Positions 44,814 to 53,569 of a stretch of 64,000 bases of DNA are shown here, piece by piece; positions within the stretch are counted from its first letter, which is position 1, and each line of letters begins with the position of its first letter. Under the pieces are notes generated by a model. It saw only the letters and a program-made list of their open reading frames with translations, made no database searches and was not told where the DNA came from. The position numbers and the translations under genes were made by a program. Origin of the DNA: Nostoc sp. NIES-4103 (GTDB taxonomy: Bacteria; Cyanobacteriota; Cyanobacteriia; Cyanobacteriales; Nostocaceae); NCBI RefSeq assembly GCF_002368335.1, contig NZ_AP018288.1, positions 1,515,330-1,579,329 of the forward strand, in the 5' to 3' direction.

Positions 44814-44998
44814 TAAAGGATGCCCCAAAAGTGTAGGAAGCCTTGACCAGAAAATACTTCAATCAAAACAGCTGCTAAAAAGCCGATCATTGCCAAACGA
44901 CCGTTCCAAATTTCTGCTTGGGGAGTAAAACCCCAGCGCCAAGCGTTGCGATCGTCAGTTACAGGGGTAGTGACTTTTGTTGTAGTTGCGTTTGTCAT
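44813..44998 (-). CDS. hli: high-light-inducible (HLIP/SCP) chlorophyll-binding protein
   Basis: The 61-residue protein has one membrane helix with the chlorophyll-binding motif AEIWNGRLAMIGFLA and an N-terminal RWGFTPQAEIWNGR stretch, as in the one-helix LHC-like proteins of cyanobacteria. These act in the thylakoid in photoprotection and pigment recycling around photosystem II. ATG 44998 is the only sensible start. The gene stands alone; its stop overlaps a repeat element. Confidence 0.93.
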   Translation of the reverse strand: MTNATTTKVTTPVTDDRNAWRWGFTPQAEIWNGRLAMIGFLAAVLIEVFSGQGFLHFWGIL

Positions 44999-45657
44999 AA
45001 TTAAAAATCCAATGGAGATTTACGAAGAATTATTGCTTTACGTTAACTAATATAACAATATTTTTATAGATTGCAATATGTCTTCATATTTTTACTCCTA
45101 TGGCTAGAGATGGATAGTGGTAGCTATTAGAGCCAACTAGCTTTTACATCAAACTCTAGGTATAAATATCAGAAACTATATTTGTAAAAAGCTTATTGAT
45201 ATTTATTATCAATAATTGTAACAGCAAATTAGCTTTATTTAGTAGATAATCTCTGGAAAACATTGATATTGATTGCAAATCATATGTATTAGTTATATTG
45301 ATTTTTAGTAAAAATTAGCATTAATGCAGATATAGCAAAGTGCTGAGTATTGCTAACAGATGACTAAGGAAAATACCTGAGATCTTGCAGCAGTTGCTTT
45401 ATTGCAATTAATGGGCAATGCTGAAAATTTCTCAAACCCTGACTATTACTTTGTGGGCATTGCCCACCCTACAGTGATTGAGAGGCCGGTGCAAGATATC
45501 AGATACTTACTCCTCAATCAGGGCACTTACAGCACTTTTGGAGTAAATGAACCTCACCCCCAGCCCCTCTCCTTACCAAGGAGAGGGGAGCCAAAGACGG
45601 GCGTTGTGTTCTATTCAAATGAAAATAGCTGTAATCTGGATTTTACTTAATTTTTCC
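44999..45657. other. spacer without a supported gene
   Basis: AT-rich, with hli promoter sequence at the left and a CCCCTCTCCTT/AAGGAGAGGGG hairpin at 45564-45588. The 82-codon plus-strand frame here is made partly of repeat sequence and is not accepted as a gene. Confidence 0.5.
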
Positions 45658-46122
45658 TCAGTACCAAACAATTTCCATTTCTTTTGTAGTTGAGACAAAA
45701 CCAAGCTTTTCATATAGAGGTTTACCATCCTTGCTAGCGTGAAGCCAAATGCGTTTTGCCTCAGTTTGTTTGACAAAGCTAATAATTTCTCTTAAAAGTG
45801 CTGTAGCAATTCCCTGGCCTCGCCATATTGGAAGCGTGTAAACGTTCATGACATAGGCTTCTAAGCCCAAGAAATTGCCGTTATATGGAGGTCGTGTAAA
45901 AAGTACCAACCCACTAGTGGCAACAATTTGATTTTCTACCTCAGCAACCCAAGCTAAAAATTCACCTTGGGGCATTTTATCTAGCAGATACTTTCGGATT
46001 GCTTGTGCGATCGCTCCAGTATCGGTATCATTTTGAATATCGTCAACTTCGCGCAGAAGTTCAAGGCGCAAGTTAACCAGCGCCTCTAAATCTGCTAAAT
46101 TGGCTCGCCGCAGGTTTAACAT
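45658..46122 (-). CDS. GNAT-family N-acetyltransferase
   Basis: The 154-residue protein shows the GNAT fold: N-terminal NLRRANLADLEALVNLR, the YVMNVYTLPIWRGQGIATALL motif A with the acetyl-CoA pyrophosphate loop (RGQGIA), and the C-terminal YEKLGFVST strand. The substrate is unknown. It ends 8 nt after the gyrase A gene start region on the same strand: its start lies 9 nt beyond the stop of the upstream gyrase A/ParC gene, so the two are probably cotranscribed. Confidence 0.88.
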   Translation of the reverse strand: MLNLRRANLADLEALVNLRLELLREVDDIQNDTDTGAIAQAIRKYLLDKMPQGEFLAWVAEVENQIVATSGLVLFTRPPYNGNFLGLEAYVMNVYTLPIWRGQGIATALLREIISFVKQTEAKRIWLHASKDGKPLYEKLGFVSTTKEMEIVWY

Positions 46123-46130
46123 TGTCTTGA

Positions 46131-48650
46131 CTATGAGCGGACTTCGGCGACAGTGATGATTTTTTCATCGCGGTTGAGTTGGAGGATACTTTCACCTTTG
46201 ACATCTCTACCTAAGATAGGTACTGTCTCCACTCTTATCCGTACTACTCGCTCTTTGTTCGTCACCAGCGCCACTTCACCAGAAGCGGCTGTCACCATAC
46301 CAGCTAGATTATCAGTTTTATTAGCGAATTTCAGCGCTTGTGTGCCTATATCGCCGCGATTAGCTGCTCTTAACTGATTTGCAGGCATCCGCTTAGCATA
46401 TCCTTCTTGAGTAACTAGCAACAACTGATCATCTTTACCTACAGTCACACAGCCAACCATTTGCTGATTTCTCAATAGCCGGAATGCTTGTAAACCCATT
46501 GCTGTGCGACTCATGACTGGTAGTTGTTCGTCATTGACGGCAAACCGCAACAAGCGACCACCGGAACTAGCTAAAATCAAATGTTGTCCTGTGGTGGCAA
46601 ACTGGGTAAACGATAATTCGTCATCGTCTTTGAGCTTCAAAATTGTAATGCCGCGACGAGTCAAGGCGGTAAATTCCTCCAAAGACAGGCGCTTAATTCG
46701 TCCCTGCTTTGTCAGCAGTATCATCTGCTGGCTGTCTAAATTTTCTGGCAGTAAAAAGCGGCTAATAACAGCTTCAGTAGTACCTTGAGCAGTATTGCTG
46801 AGTGTGGTAATTAACGGTGTTCCCCGTGGGGAACGTCCAGTAGTAGCGGGGATATCTCCTACACTCACAGGATAAACTTTGCCACCACTCGTTAATATCA
46901 ACAACTCTTTGTCTGTGTCAGTTGACTCAGTTTGGATAATAAAATCATTATCTTGCAAACCATTTTCAATTTTCGGCTTTTTCCCCGATACCTGAATGCG
47001 GCGTACATACCCCCTTTGGGTAAACTCTAAAACTACTTCTTCGGTTGGCTGTTCGGATTTTGGATTTTGGATTTTGGATTTGGGATTATTTTCATCTTCC
47101 GCCTTTTTGCTCCCCTGCTCCCTTGCTCCCCTACTCCCTTGCTCCCTCTGCTCCTCTACTAGTTTCGTCCGCCTATTATCGCTATACTTGCGCTTGAGCG
47201 ATCGCAAATCTTTTTTCAATGCCTTGAGTAATTCCCGACGATCACTCAGTAACCTTTGCAACAAAGCAATTTGTTCGCTGAGTTCCTCAAACTCCCTTTG
47301 CAAGTTCTGCTGTTCTAAACTGGTGAGGCGGCGCAATGGCATAGCCAGAATTGCATCTGCTTGTCCCTCAGTCAATTCTAAGCGGCTACAAAGGGTCATT
47401 TTGGCGGTACTACCATCGGCAGCTCGGCGTAAAATTTCGATTACCTCATCTAGGTTAGACAAGGCTTTGAGTAGACCTTCTACCACATGCAGCCGATTTT
47501 GGGCTTTGCCAAACTCGTAAGTATAACGACGATTGAGCGTTTGTTCGCGGAAATTCAAAAATTCTTGTAACAACTGCCGCAAGCTTAACTGGCGGGGTTG
47601 TCCATCGACTATGGCTAAGAGAATGGCCCCAAAGTTAGTTTGCAAAGCGGTTTGATGATATAAATGCTGGAGAATTTCCTGCGGGTTAGTATCGCGTTTG
47701 AGTTCAATTACCACTCGCATACCTTCGCGATCGCTTTCGTCCCGAATGTCAGAGATTCCTTGCAAACGTCCTTGATTTACCAAATCAGCTACTTTCTCAA
47801 TCCAGCCTGCCTTGTTAACTTGATAAGGCAATTCTGTAATCACAATTGCTGTGCGCCGCTTGCTTCCCCTACTAGGTGGAATCTCTTCTAAATTGGCGAC
47901 TCCCCGTAGCACAATCCCACCTCTACCAGTGGTGTATGCCTCCCGAATTCCAGCATCACCAACTATTTCGCCACCAGTGGGAAAGTCTGGCCCTGGAATT
48001 AATTCCAGTAATTTTTCATCTGGCAAATCCGGTTGGTCGATTAAAGCAATCAAGCCATCAACTAATTCCCCTAAATTGTGCGGGGGAATATTCGTCGCCA
48101 TCCCCACAGCAATGCCAGTACAACCATTGAGTAACAAAAACGGCAACTGGGCAGGTAATACACTTGGCTCTTGTTGGGAATTATCGAAGTTACCCACAAA
48201 TTCCACAGTTTCTTCGCCAATTTCCGTCAGCATTCCCTCATGGCTGATGGGTGCTAGACGCGTTTCTGTGTAACGCATCGCTGCTGGTGGGTCATTATCG
48301 ACGCTGCCAAAGTTACCATGTCCTGCCAGTAAAGGATAGCGGCTGGAAAAGTCCTGCACCAACCTTACCAAAGCATCGTAAACCGCTTGATCGCCGTGGG
48401 GATGGTATTTACCCAGCACATCCCCCACCACACGAGCGCATTTACGATAAGGTCGATCCGGTGTTAATCCGAGTTCATGCATGGCATATAAAATCCGCCG
48501 ATGCACTGGTTTTAAGCCATCGCGCACATCCGGCAACGCTCGCCCAACAATCACACTCATGGCATATTCTAAGTAAGACCGTTGCATTTCTGTATGCAGG
48601 GCTGTTGTGATGACCTGTCCCGTTGAGAGAAGGTTTAACTGTTTTGCCAT
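46131..48650 (-). CDS. gyrA: type IIA topoisomerase subunit A (GyrA/ParC) with a repeat-derived insertion
   Basis: The 839-residue protein has the winged-helix cleavage domain with Tyr127 in AAMRYTETR and HPHGDQAVYD around residue 87, and the beta-pinwheel C-terminal domain. The canonical GyrA box (QRRGGKG) is not clear, only a LTRRGITIL segment, so it could be a ParC-like second A subunit. Between the coiled-coil tower and the C-terminal domain, at about residues 496-535, a low-complexity insert (EQGSRGAREQGSKK and NPKSKIQNPKSE) is coded by spacer-type repeats. The position equivalent to E. coli GyrA Ser83 is Gln. Confidence 0.92.
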   Translation of the reverse strand: MAKQLNLLSTGQVITTALHTEMQRSYLEYAMSVIVGRALPDVRDGLKPVHRRILYAMHELGLTPDRPYRKCARVVGDVLGKYHPHGDQAVYDALVRLVQDFSSRYPLLAGHGNFGSVDNDPPAAMRYTETRLAPISHEGMLTEIGEETVEFVGNFDNSQQEPSVLPAQLPFLLLNGCTGIAVGMATNIPPHNLGELVDGLIALIDQPDLPDEKLLELIPGPDFPTGGEIVGDAGIREAYTTGRGGIVLRGVANLEEIPPSRGSKRRTAIVITELPYQVNKAGWIEKVADLVNQGRLQGISDIRDESDREGMRVVIELKRDTNPQEILQHLYHQTALQTNFGAILLAIVDGQPRQLSLRQLLQEFLNFREQTLNRRYTYEFGKAQNRLHVVEGLLKALSNLDEVIEILRRAADGSTAKMTLCSRLELTEGQADAILAMPLRRLTSLEQQNLQREFEELSEQIALLQRLLSDRRELLKALKKDLRSLKRKYSDNRRTKLVEEQREQGSRGAREQGSKKAEDENNPKSKIQNPKSEQPTEEVVLEFTQRGYVRRIQVSGKKPKIENGLQDNDFIIQTESTDTDKELLILTSGGKVYPVSVGDIPATTGRSPRGTPLITTLSNTAQGTTEAVISRFLLPENLDSQQMILLTKQGRIKRLSLEEFTALTRRGITILKLKDDDELSFTQFATTGQHLILASSGGRLLRFAVNDEQLPVMSRTAMGLQAFRLLRNQQMVGCVTVGKDDQLLLVTQEGYAKRMPANQLRAANRGDIGTQALKFANKTDNLAGMVTAASGEVALVTNKERVVRIRVETVPILGRDVKGESILQLNRDEKIITVAEVRS

Positions 48651-48877
48651 GAGTTTTTTCCCTGAATCTTAACTACACAAAAGTCGATGAAATTTAAAAA
48701 AGCAGCAAACACAGCATAACGGATGAAATGGGATTACTAACACAATCTTGATGGTCAAATAATAAAAAGCGGTAGTATTATCCTTGATGACGGGGATACA
48801 CTTTGATTACTAAAAAGGAGCTAGACAATTGTTTTGCTCAGGTTGTAATCTCCCTCACCTCTATAAATAAAATTCTC

Positions 48878-49270
48878 ATGAAAACCGTTTTGATTGTTGA
48901 AGACGATCTAACTAATGCTCGCGTTTTTTCCAAAATTTTGACCAAGCGGGGTGGCTTGGATGTGAAACACACCGAAAATGTGGAAGAAGTCATAAAAATC
49001 GCTCAATCAGGAGAAGCAGACCTGATTTTAATGGATGTTTCTCTCTCCAGAAGCGTTTACCAAGGTCAATCTGTTGATGGCATCAAGATTACACAAATGT
49101 TAAAATCTGATCCGCAAACAGCAAACTTACCTGTTATTCTAGTGACTGCACACGCTATGGAAGGCGATCGCGAGAACTTTCTCAAGCAAAGCGGTGCAGA
49201 CGGCTACATCTCTAAACCTGTTGTAGACCATCAACAGTTTGTTGACCAAATCATGGCACTCCTCCCCTAA
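48878..49270 (+). CDS. single-domain response regulator
   Basis: From ATG 48878 the protein is 130 residues and consists of one receiver domain: acidic pair EDD near residue 8, phospho-acceptor Asp53 in LILMDVS, Thr in LVTAHAM and Lys in YISKP. It has no output domain, so it acts in phosphorelay or by protein contact, like DivK/CheY types. The frame continues 25 codons upstream to 48803, but homology starts at 48878. No cognate kinase is adjacent. Confidence 0.9.
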   Translation: MKTVLIVEDDLTNARVFSKILTKRGGLDVKHTENVEEVIKIAQSGEADLILMDVSLSRSVYQGQSVDGIKITQMLKSDPQTANLPVILVTAHAMEGDRENFLKQSGADGYISKPVVDHQQFVDQIMALLP

Positions 49271-49395
49271 AACAACCACTAACAACTTACTACTTCTGTC
49301 AGGAAATATTCGCTCGCTCATCTTTTCGGCGAATACCCTGTCAGATAGTATATATGTACTATGAAATGGTAGTGTTCAGCAAGTGGTAAAAAATA

Positions 49396-49500
49396 AAGTT
49401 AGGAGTTAACAGTGCTGAGTTATGAGTTAAAGAAACTTATTTATTCAAAACTCCTAACTCCTAACTCCTAACTCCTAACTCCTAACTCCTAACTTTCCTA
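49396..49500. repeat. inverted ACTCCTA heptamer arrays
   Basis: GTTAGGAGTTA at about 49399 is complementary to at least seven CTCCTAA units at 49450-49495. Confidence 0.75.
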
Positions 49501-50388
49501 TTGTGTAGGCTGTGGGCTTGACTGTTGCTGTAGGGTAGCTTGGATACTTGGTAGTTCTAGGAATTTTTTCGTATCAGAAAGTAAGCGTTGACCCCAAAGA
49601 TTCTCCTTAAGGAAATTCAAATCACCATAACGGCCATCAATGCGGAGTGCAGCTTCTCCCAGTTTCAGACTTTGTTGGCGATCGCCTTTGGTGTAAAGTG
49701 CCACTGCTAGGGCTAATAATGGTTCAGCGGCTTGCTGATCTAGACTAACAGCAGTTTGCCATTGCTTAATCGCTCCTTCACTGTCACCCTGCTCGTATTT
49801 GATTAAGCCAATGTTATTAATCGCCGGCCAGAATTTTTGATTTTGAGAGACTGCTTTGTTATACTGAGCGATCGCATCTGGCAATCGACCCAACATATAG
49901 TAAGTATTACCTAAATCAAACCACCCATCCGGTTCATTAGGTTTTAACTGCAAACCCGCTTGGTAGTTGGCAAGTGCTGCTTGATATTTTTGTTGTTGAA
50001 AATTAGCCGAACCCAAAGCAAATAGAACGTCGGCATTTTTAGGATTGAGAGACTGTGCTTTCTGCAATGCCGCTATTGCCGCATTATAATCTTTGGCTTG
50101 CAAATGCAAACCACCCAACAAAAACCAGACTTTATCATTCTTAGGAGCTAGCTGACTGGCCAGTTTAGCGCGTGGCAAAGCCAACTCAAACTGTTGAAAC
50201 TGTCCTAGTTGAGCTGCCTCTTGTGCTAAGCTCAACCCCTGCTTCTCCAACTTTGCTGCATCTAGTTGCAGTGTATGGGGTGTTAGCGCCTGTGCGTGAG
50301 CTGCTCTTGGCATACTCCACAAACTACAGACAACCAATAGAGAAATCAATCCAACGTGTTTAGGCACACTACCGCCTCTTAGCCACAA
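49498..50388 (-). CDS. exported TPR-repeat protein
   Basis: A signal segment (HVGLISLLVVCSLWSMPRAAHA, ending near residue 32) is followed by five to six tetratricopeptide repeats, for example DKVWFLLGGLHLQAKDYNAA, ADVLFALGSANFQQQKYQAA and PDGWFDLGNTYYMLGRLPDA. The C-terminus is Gln/Ser/Pro-rich. It should be a periplasmic or lumenal scaffold for protein complexes. A later ATG near residue 25 is too deep in the signal to be used. No operon partner. Confidence 0.85.
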   Translation of the reverse strand: MWLRGGSVPKHVGLISLLVVCSLWSMPRAAHAQALTPHTLQLDAAKLEKQGLSLAQEAAQLGQFQQFELALPRAKLASQLAPKNDKVWFLLGGLHLQAKDYNAAIAALQKAQSLNPKNADVLFALGSANFQQQKYQAALANYQAGLQLKPNEPDGWFDLGNTYYMLGRLPDAIAQYNKAVSQNQKFWPAINNIGLIKYEQGDSEGAIKQWQTAVSLDQQAAEPLLALAVALYTKGDRQQSLKLGEAALRIDGRYGDLNFLKENLWGQRLLSDTKKFLELPSIQATLQQQSSPQPTQ

Positions 50389-50988
50389 CTCAAATAATCT
50401 TTCAGCTAGCTTAAACGATCTCCGCTCTGGACGAAAAGCAAAGCTGATATTCGTTTAGGACTGGCTGCATCAATTACCTTAACCTAATTCACAAAAAAAG
50501 TGCTGAGGCAGTTGTCATTTGTCAATTGTCATTTGTCATTTGTCAGTGGTCAGTTGTAATTCTCCTTGTCAGCAGATCTTCTCATCCCCCCATGACGCCA
50601 CGTGCAACAAGAGCGGCTCGCCGGATGCCAGTCGCAGAGGCTGTCGGGAAAGACTTGTGATAAGTAGGTTTTTGTAGTTGTTATCTAATTATATTTACCT
50701 ACCCAATATCCGAGAAATCTTGACTCTCTAGAAAATAAATTAAGTCATTTTTGATACTTTAAAATATATTATCAAATAAATATAATTACTTAGAAAAAAA
50801 TTGGTGACTAAAGTCATACGTCAGTTAAGACTTACTAGTGACTTTGGTCATGCATTAAGTTGTGAGTTTTCGCGCGATAATTACTAGCATGAATTTATAC
50901 GACGTAGTTGTTTAATTTTGGTTGCGATCGCAGCTTTTAACAAAATTATCAGACCAAAAGTGAAGAGCGCGAATCAGGAGTCAATTCC
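50389..50988. other. 600-nt spacer with repeats, no gene
   Basis: GTCATTTGTCAATTGTC-type heptamers at about 50512-50562, a copy of the GTCGCAGAGGCTGTCGGG module at 50627-50645, then AT-rich sequence up to the next start. No gene seen. Confidence 0.55.
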
Positions 50989-51396
50989 ATGTTGCAACAA
51001 AACCGTGCATACATCCTCTTAGTAGCTGCTTTAATTACTGGGCCGAGTTTATTAACTACACCTGTAAATGCCCAGACAGAAGTTCATGTTATCGGAGGAC
51101 GCGATCAAAATTGGAAGGGCGATCGCAGACAAAATTATAGACAAGATAGAACTCCTCTAGACAGAGCTAGTTGGAACCGTCAGAACGAACCAACAGCCAG
51201 AATAGTCAGACTTCGGAATGGTGACATCAGACTTCCAAATGGAGATATTGTTCTTGCTAGGAGGTTAGTCAGACTACGTGATAATTATTTCAGACTTCCC
51301 AATGGGGATATTTTGCTTCCTAATGAAGAAATTGTTCCCTGTAGGAGATTAATGAGAGTGCGTGATAATTACTTCAGACTTCCGATGGAGAAATAG
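50989..51396 (+). CDS. small exported protein with internal RLPNGDI repeats
   Basis: A signal peptide (YILLVAALITGPSLL, cleavage near NAQ) is followed by a basic Arg/Gln/Asn-rich part and two to three copies of a motif of about 30 residues: RLRNGDIRLPNGDIVLARRL, then RDNYFRLPNGDILLPNEEI, then RDNYFRLP, cut off by the stop. The end in mid-repeat suggests a 3' truncation. AGGAGTCAATTCC precedes the ATG. Function unknown. Confidence 0.65.
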   Translation: MLQQNRAYILLVAALITGPSLLTTPVNAQTEVHVIGGRDQNWKGDRRQNYRQDRTPLDRASWNRQNEPTARIVRLRNGDIRLPNGDIVLARRLVRLRDNYFRLPNGDILLPNEEIVPCRRLMRVRDNYFRLPMEK

Positions 51397-51412
51397 TGCA
51401 ATTGAAGAAGAA

Positions 51413-51652
51413 TTCAGGAGTCAGAATTCAGGAGTCAGAATCACTCTTCGTCGGGGATTGGTGACCCGCGATTGATTGAAGACCTCCCTCACGGGTTCGC
51501 CAGTTTCCCATCTCGGCAGAGCCAAGACGGGAACTGGACTCACCAAATCATAGATTTGGAGGGGGTTTTAAACCCGTTTATTCATCCGCGGCTTCGCACA
51601 GAATTCAATTTCTTATTCTGGCGACTGACTCCTGAATTCTGTTTGATAAACC
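51413..51652. repeat. module bounded by inverted CAGGAGTCAGAATT arrays
   Basis: TTCAGGAGTCAGAATTCAGG at 51414 is mirrored by GACTCCTGAATTCTG ending near 51642; the centre is unique and carries a GGTTTTAAACCC hairpin. Same kind of module as 8048-8168. Confidence 0.6.
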
Positions 51653-51726
51653 TTTAAAACACTAAAAACAGCGAAAATCAAATGCCTATAAAGCTACCAG
51701 GTTATATTTTTAGCCGTGAAGGGTTA

Positions 51727-51808
51727 ATACCAATTCTCTAGAACCCGGCAACACATCCAAACCCCAAAACATAACTAAGTTTCTTAATTACGAATTACAA
51801 ATTGATAT
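51727..51808. repeat. inverted-repeat element, copy 2
   Basis: ATACCAATTCTCTAGAACCC at the left and TTACGAATTACAAATTGATA at the right, with CCGGCAACACATCCAAA inside; related to the element at 44684-44813 but lacking its right GC-rich part. Confidence 0.6.
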
Positions 51809-51844
51809 AACTCGGTAGCCATTCTTTCTAAACTAAAAATAAAT

Positions 51845-53413
51845 ATGAAACTTGATACATCACATCCTGTGGATTCCCCAGCTTTAGTTCGAGAAGTGAA
51901 AAAAAAAGGCAAGCATAACTGGCTATTTTGGTTACTTGCTCTTTGCCTTGCTGGTGGAATTGGCTATACAGTTTATAACCGGATACCTCTTTTTCCTGGT
52001 CAACAAGCAACACGCACTGAACCTACACGACCTGTACAAAGGCAGGATCTCACAATTACAGTTTCAGCCAACGGCACCGTGAAGCCTGAACGCTCAATTA
52101 ACCTCAGCCCCAAAAATTCAGGTGTACTTAAAAGACTTCTAGCCAAAGAAGGAGATATTGTCAAACAAGGACAGATTTTAGCTTACATGGACGATTCCAA
52201 CCTGCAAGGACAACTCACCTCTGCCAAAGGACAATTGGCACAAGCTGAGGCAAATCTGCAAAAGGCCCAAGCAGGGAATCGCCCTCAAGATATTGCCCAA
52301 GCACAAGCACAACTAGACGAAGCCCAAGCGAATTTGCAAAAAGTACGAGCAGGAAATCGTTCTCAAGATATTGCCCAAGCACAAGCACGTTTACAAAGCG
52401 CTCAAGCCGCCTTCAATAAAGCCGAAGATGATTTCCGCCGCAATCAGCAACTTTACACTGCTGGTGCTATTTCCCTTCAGATTCTCAACCAAACGCGCGC
52501 AGATCGTGATAGCGCTCAAGCCGCTGTAAATGAAGCACAGCAAGCGCTCTTCTTGCAAAAAGCTGGTTCACGCCCAGAAGATATCGAGCAAGCACAAGCC
52601 GTAGTGAACCAAAGACAGCAAGCTTTAGCGCTTCTCAAAGCTGGAACCCGCACTGAAGATATAAATGCAGCCCGCGCTCAGGTAACATCTGCTCGCGGTT
52701 CGCTGCAAAACATCCAAGCCCAAATCAATGACACAATTATTCGCGCACCCTTTGATGCTGTGGTGACGAAAAAGTATGCCGATCCTGGGGCATTCGTGAC
52801 ACCCACAACTGCTAGTAGTGATGTATCTTCTGCTACTTCTTCTTCAATTTTGGCTTTAGCTTCCACAAATGAAGTGGTAGCTAATTTAGCCGAAACAAAT
52901 GTTTCCAAAATCAGCCTTGGTCAAAAAGTTACCATTACCGCTGATGCCTACCCAGGAAAAACCTTTGAAGGTAAAGTCAGGCAAATTGCAGCCCAAGCTG
53001 TTGTAGAGCAAAATGTCACCAGTTTTGAAGTGAGAGTATCACTCTCTGACCCCGAAAGGTTGCTACGGTCTGGGATGAATGTGGCAGCAGATTTTCAAGT
53101 CGGTCAATTGGAAAATGTTTTAGTAGTGCCAACAGCCTCAGTAGTGCGCCGAGAAAATGCCACAGGCGTGTATGTGGTGGGAGAGAATAACCAACATGTA
53201 TTCACTCGCATTGAGACTGGCGTTACCGTGAATAACTTTACAGAAGTTAAATCTGGATTGAAAGGCAACGAGAGAGTATTTCTCAGCTTCCCACCAGGAA
53301 CAAGACCGCAATCAACACCACGAGGAGGAGTTTTCCCTGGTGTAGGAGGAGGAGGAGGTCGTTCTTCGGGCGGTGGTTCGCGCGGTGGTAATTCTCGTGG
53401 TGGCGCTCCTTAA
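51845..53413 (+). CDS. HlyD/MacA-type periplasmic adaptor of a tripartite exporter
   Basis: The 522-residue membrane fusion protein has one N-terminal membrane helix (LFWLLALCLAGGIGYTVY, about 27-45) and a lipoyl half-motif. A long helical hairpin follows (about 130-290), with repeated AQAQLDEAQANLQKV units and QAGNRPQDI/RAGNRSQDI pairs. The second lipoyl and beta-barrel domains follow (IRAPFDAVVTKKYADPGAFV). The tail is Gly/Arg/Ser-rich (GVGGGGGRSSGGG). It bridges the inner-membrane ABC transporter and TolC. It heads the gene set adaptor-permease-ATPase-TolC. Confidence 0.92.
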   Translation: MKLDTSHPVDSPALVREVKKKGKHNWLFWLLALCLAGGIGYTVYNRIPLFPGQQATRTEPTRPVQRQDLTITVSANGTVKPERSINLSPKNSGVLKRLLAKEGDIVKQGQILAYMDDSNLQGQLTSAKGQLAQAEANLQKAQAGNRPQDIAQAQAQLDEAQANLQKVRAGNRSQDIAQAQARLQSAQAAFNKAEDDFRRNQQLYTAGAISLQILNQTRADRDSAQAAVNEAQQALFLQKAGSRPEDIEQAQAVVNQRQQALALLKAGTRTEDINAARAQVTSARGSLQNIQAQINDTIIRAPFDAVVTKKYADPGAFVTPTTASSDVSSATSSSILALASTNEVVANLAETNVSKISLGQKVTITADAYPGKTFEGKVRQIAAQAVVEQNVTSFEVRVSLSDPERLLRSGMNVAADFQVGQLENVLVVPTASVVRRENATGVYVVGENNQHVFTRIETGVTVNNFTEVKSGLKGNERVFLSFPPGTRPQSTPRGGVFPGVGGGGGRSSGGGSRGGNSRGGAP

Positions 53414-53414
53414 A

Positions 53415-53565
53415 TTAGGGACTGGGGATTGGGTATTGGGGATTGGGTATTGGGAAAACTCTTTCCCACTCCCTAGTCCCCAGTCCCCATTGCCCCTAAT
53501 CCCCACTCCCTTTCGGTCGTGGGGGCCCCGAGTTCCCCAGTCCCCATTCCCCAGTTTAAATAAAA
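53415..53565. repeat. heptamer arrays and GC module
   Basis: GGGACTGGGGATTGGG units at 53418-53455 and CCCCAGTCCCC units at 53478-53560, partly complementary, around an inverted copy of the GGTCGTGGGGGCCCCGAGT module at about 53515. Confidence 0.7.
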
Positions 53566-53569
53566 CAAT

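Noticed and set aside
45402..45650. 82-codon plus-strand frame after the hli spacer
   Set aside because: No ribosome site, ends in a hairpin repeat and lacks protein-like composition.
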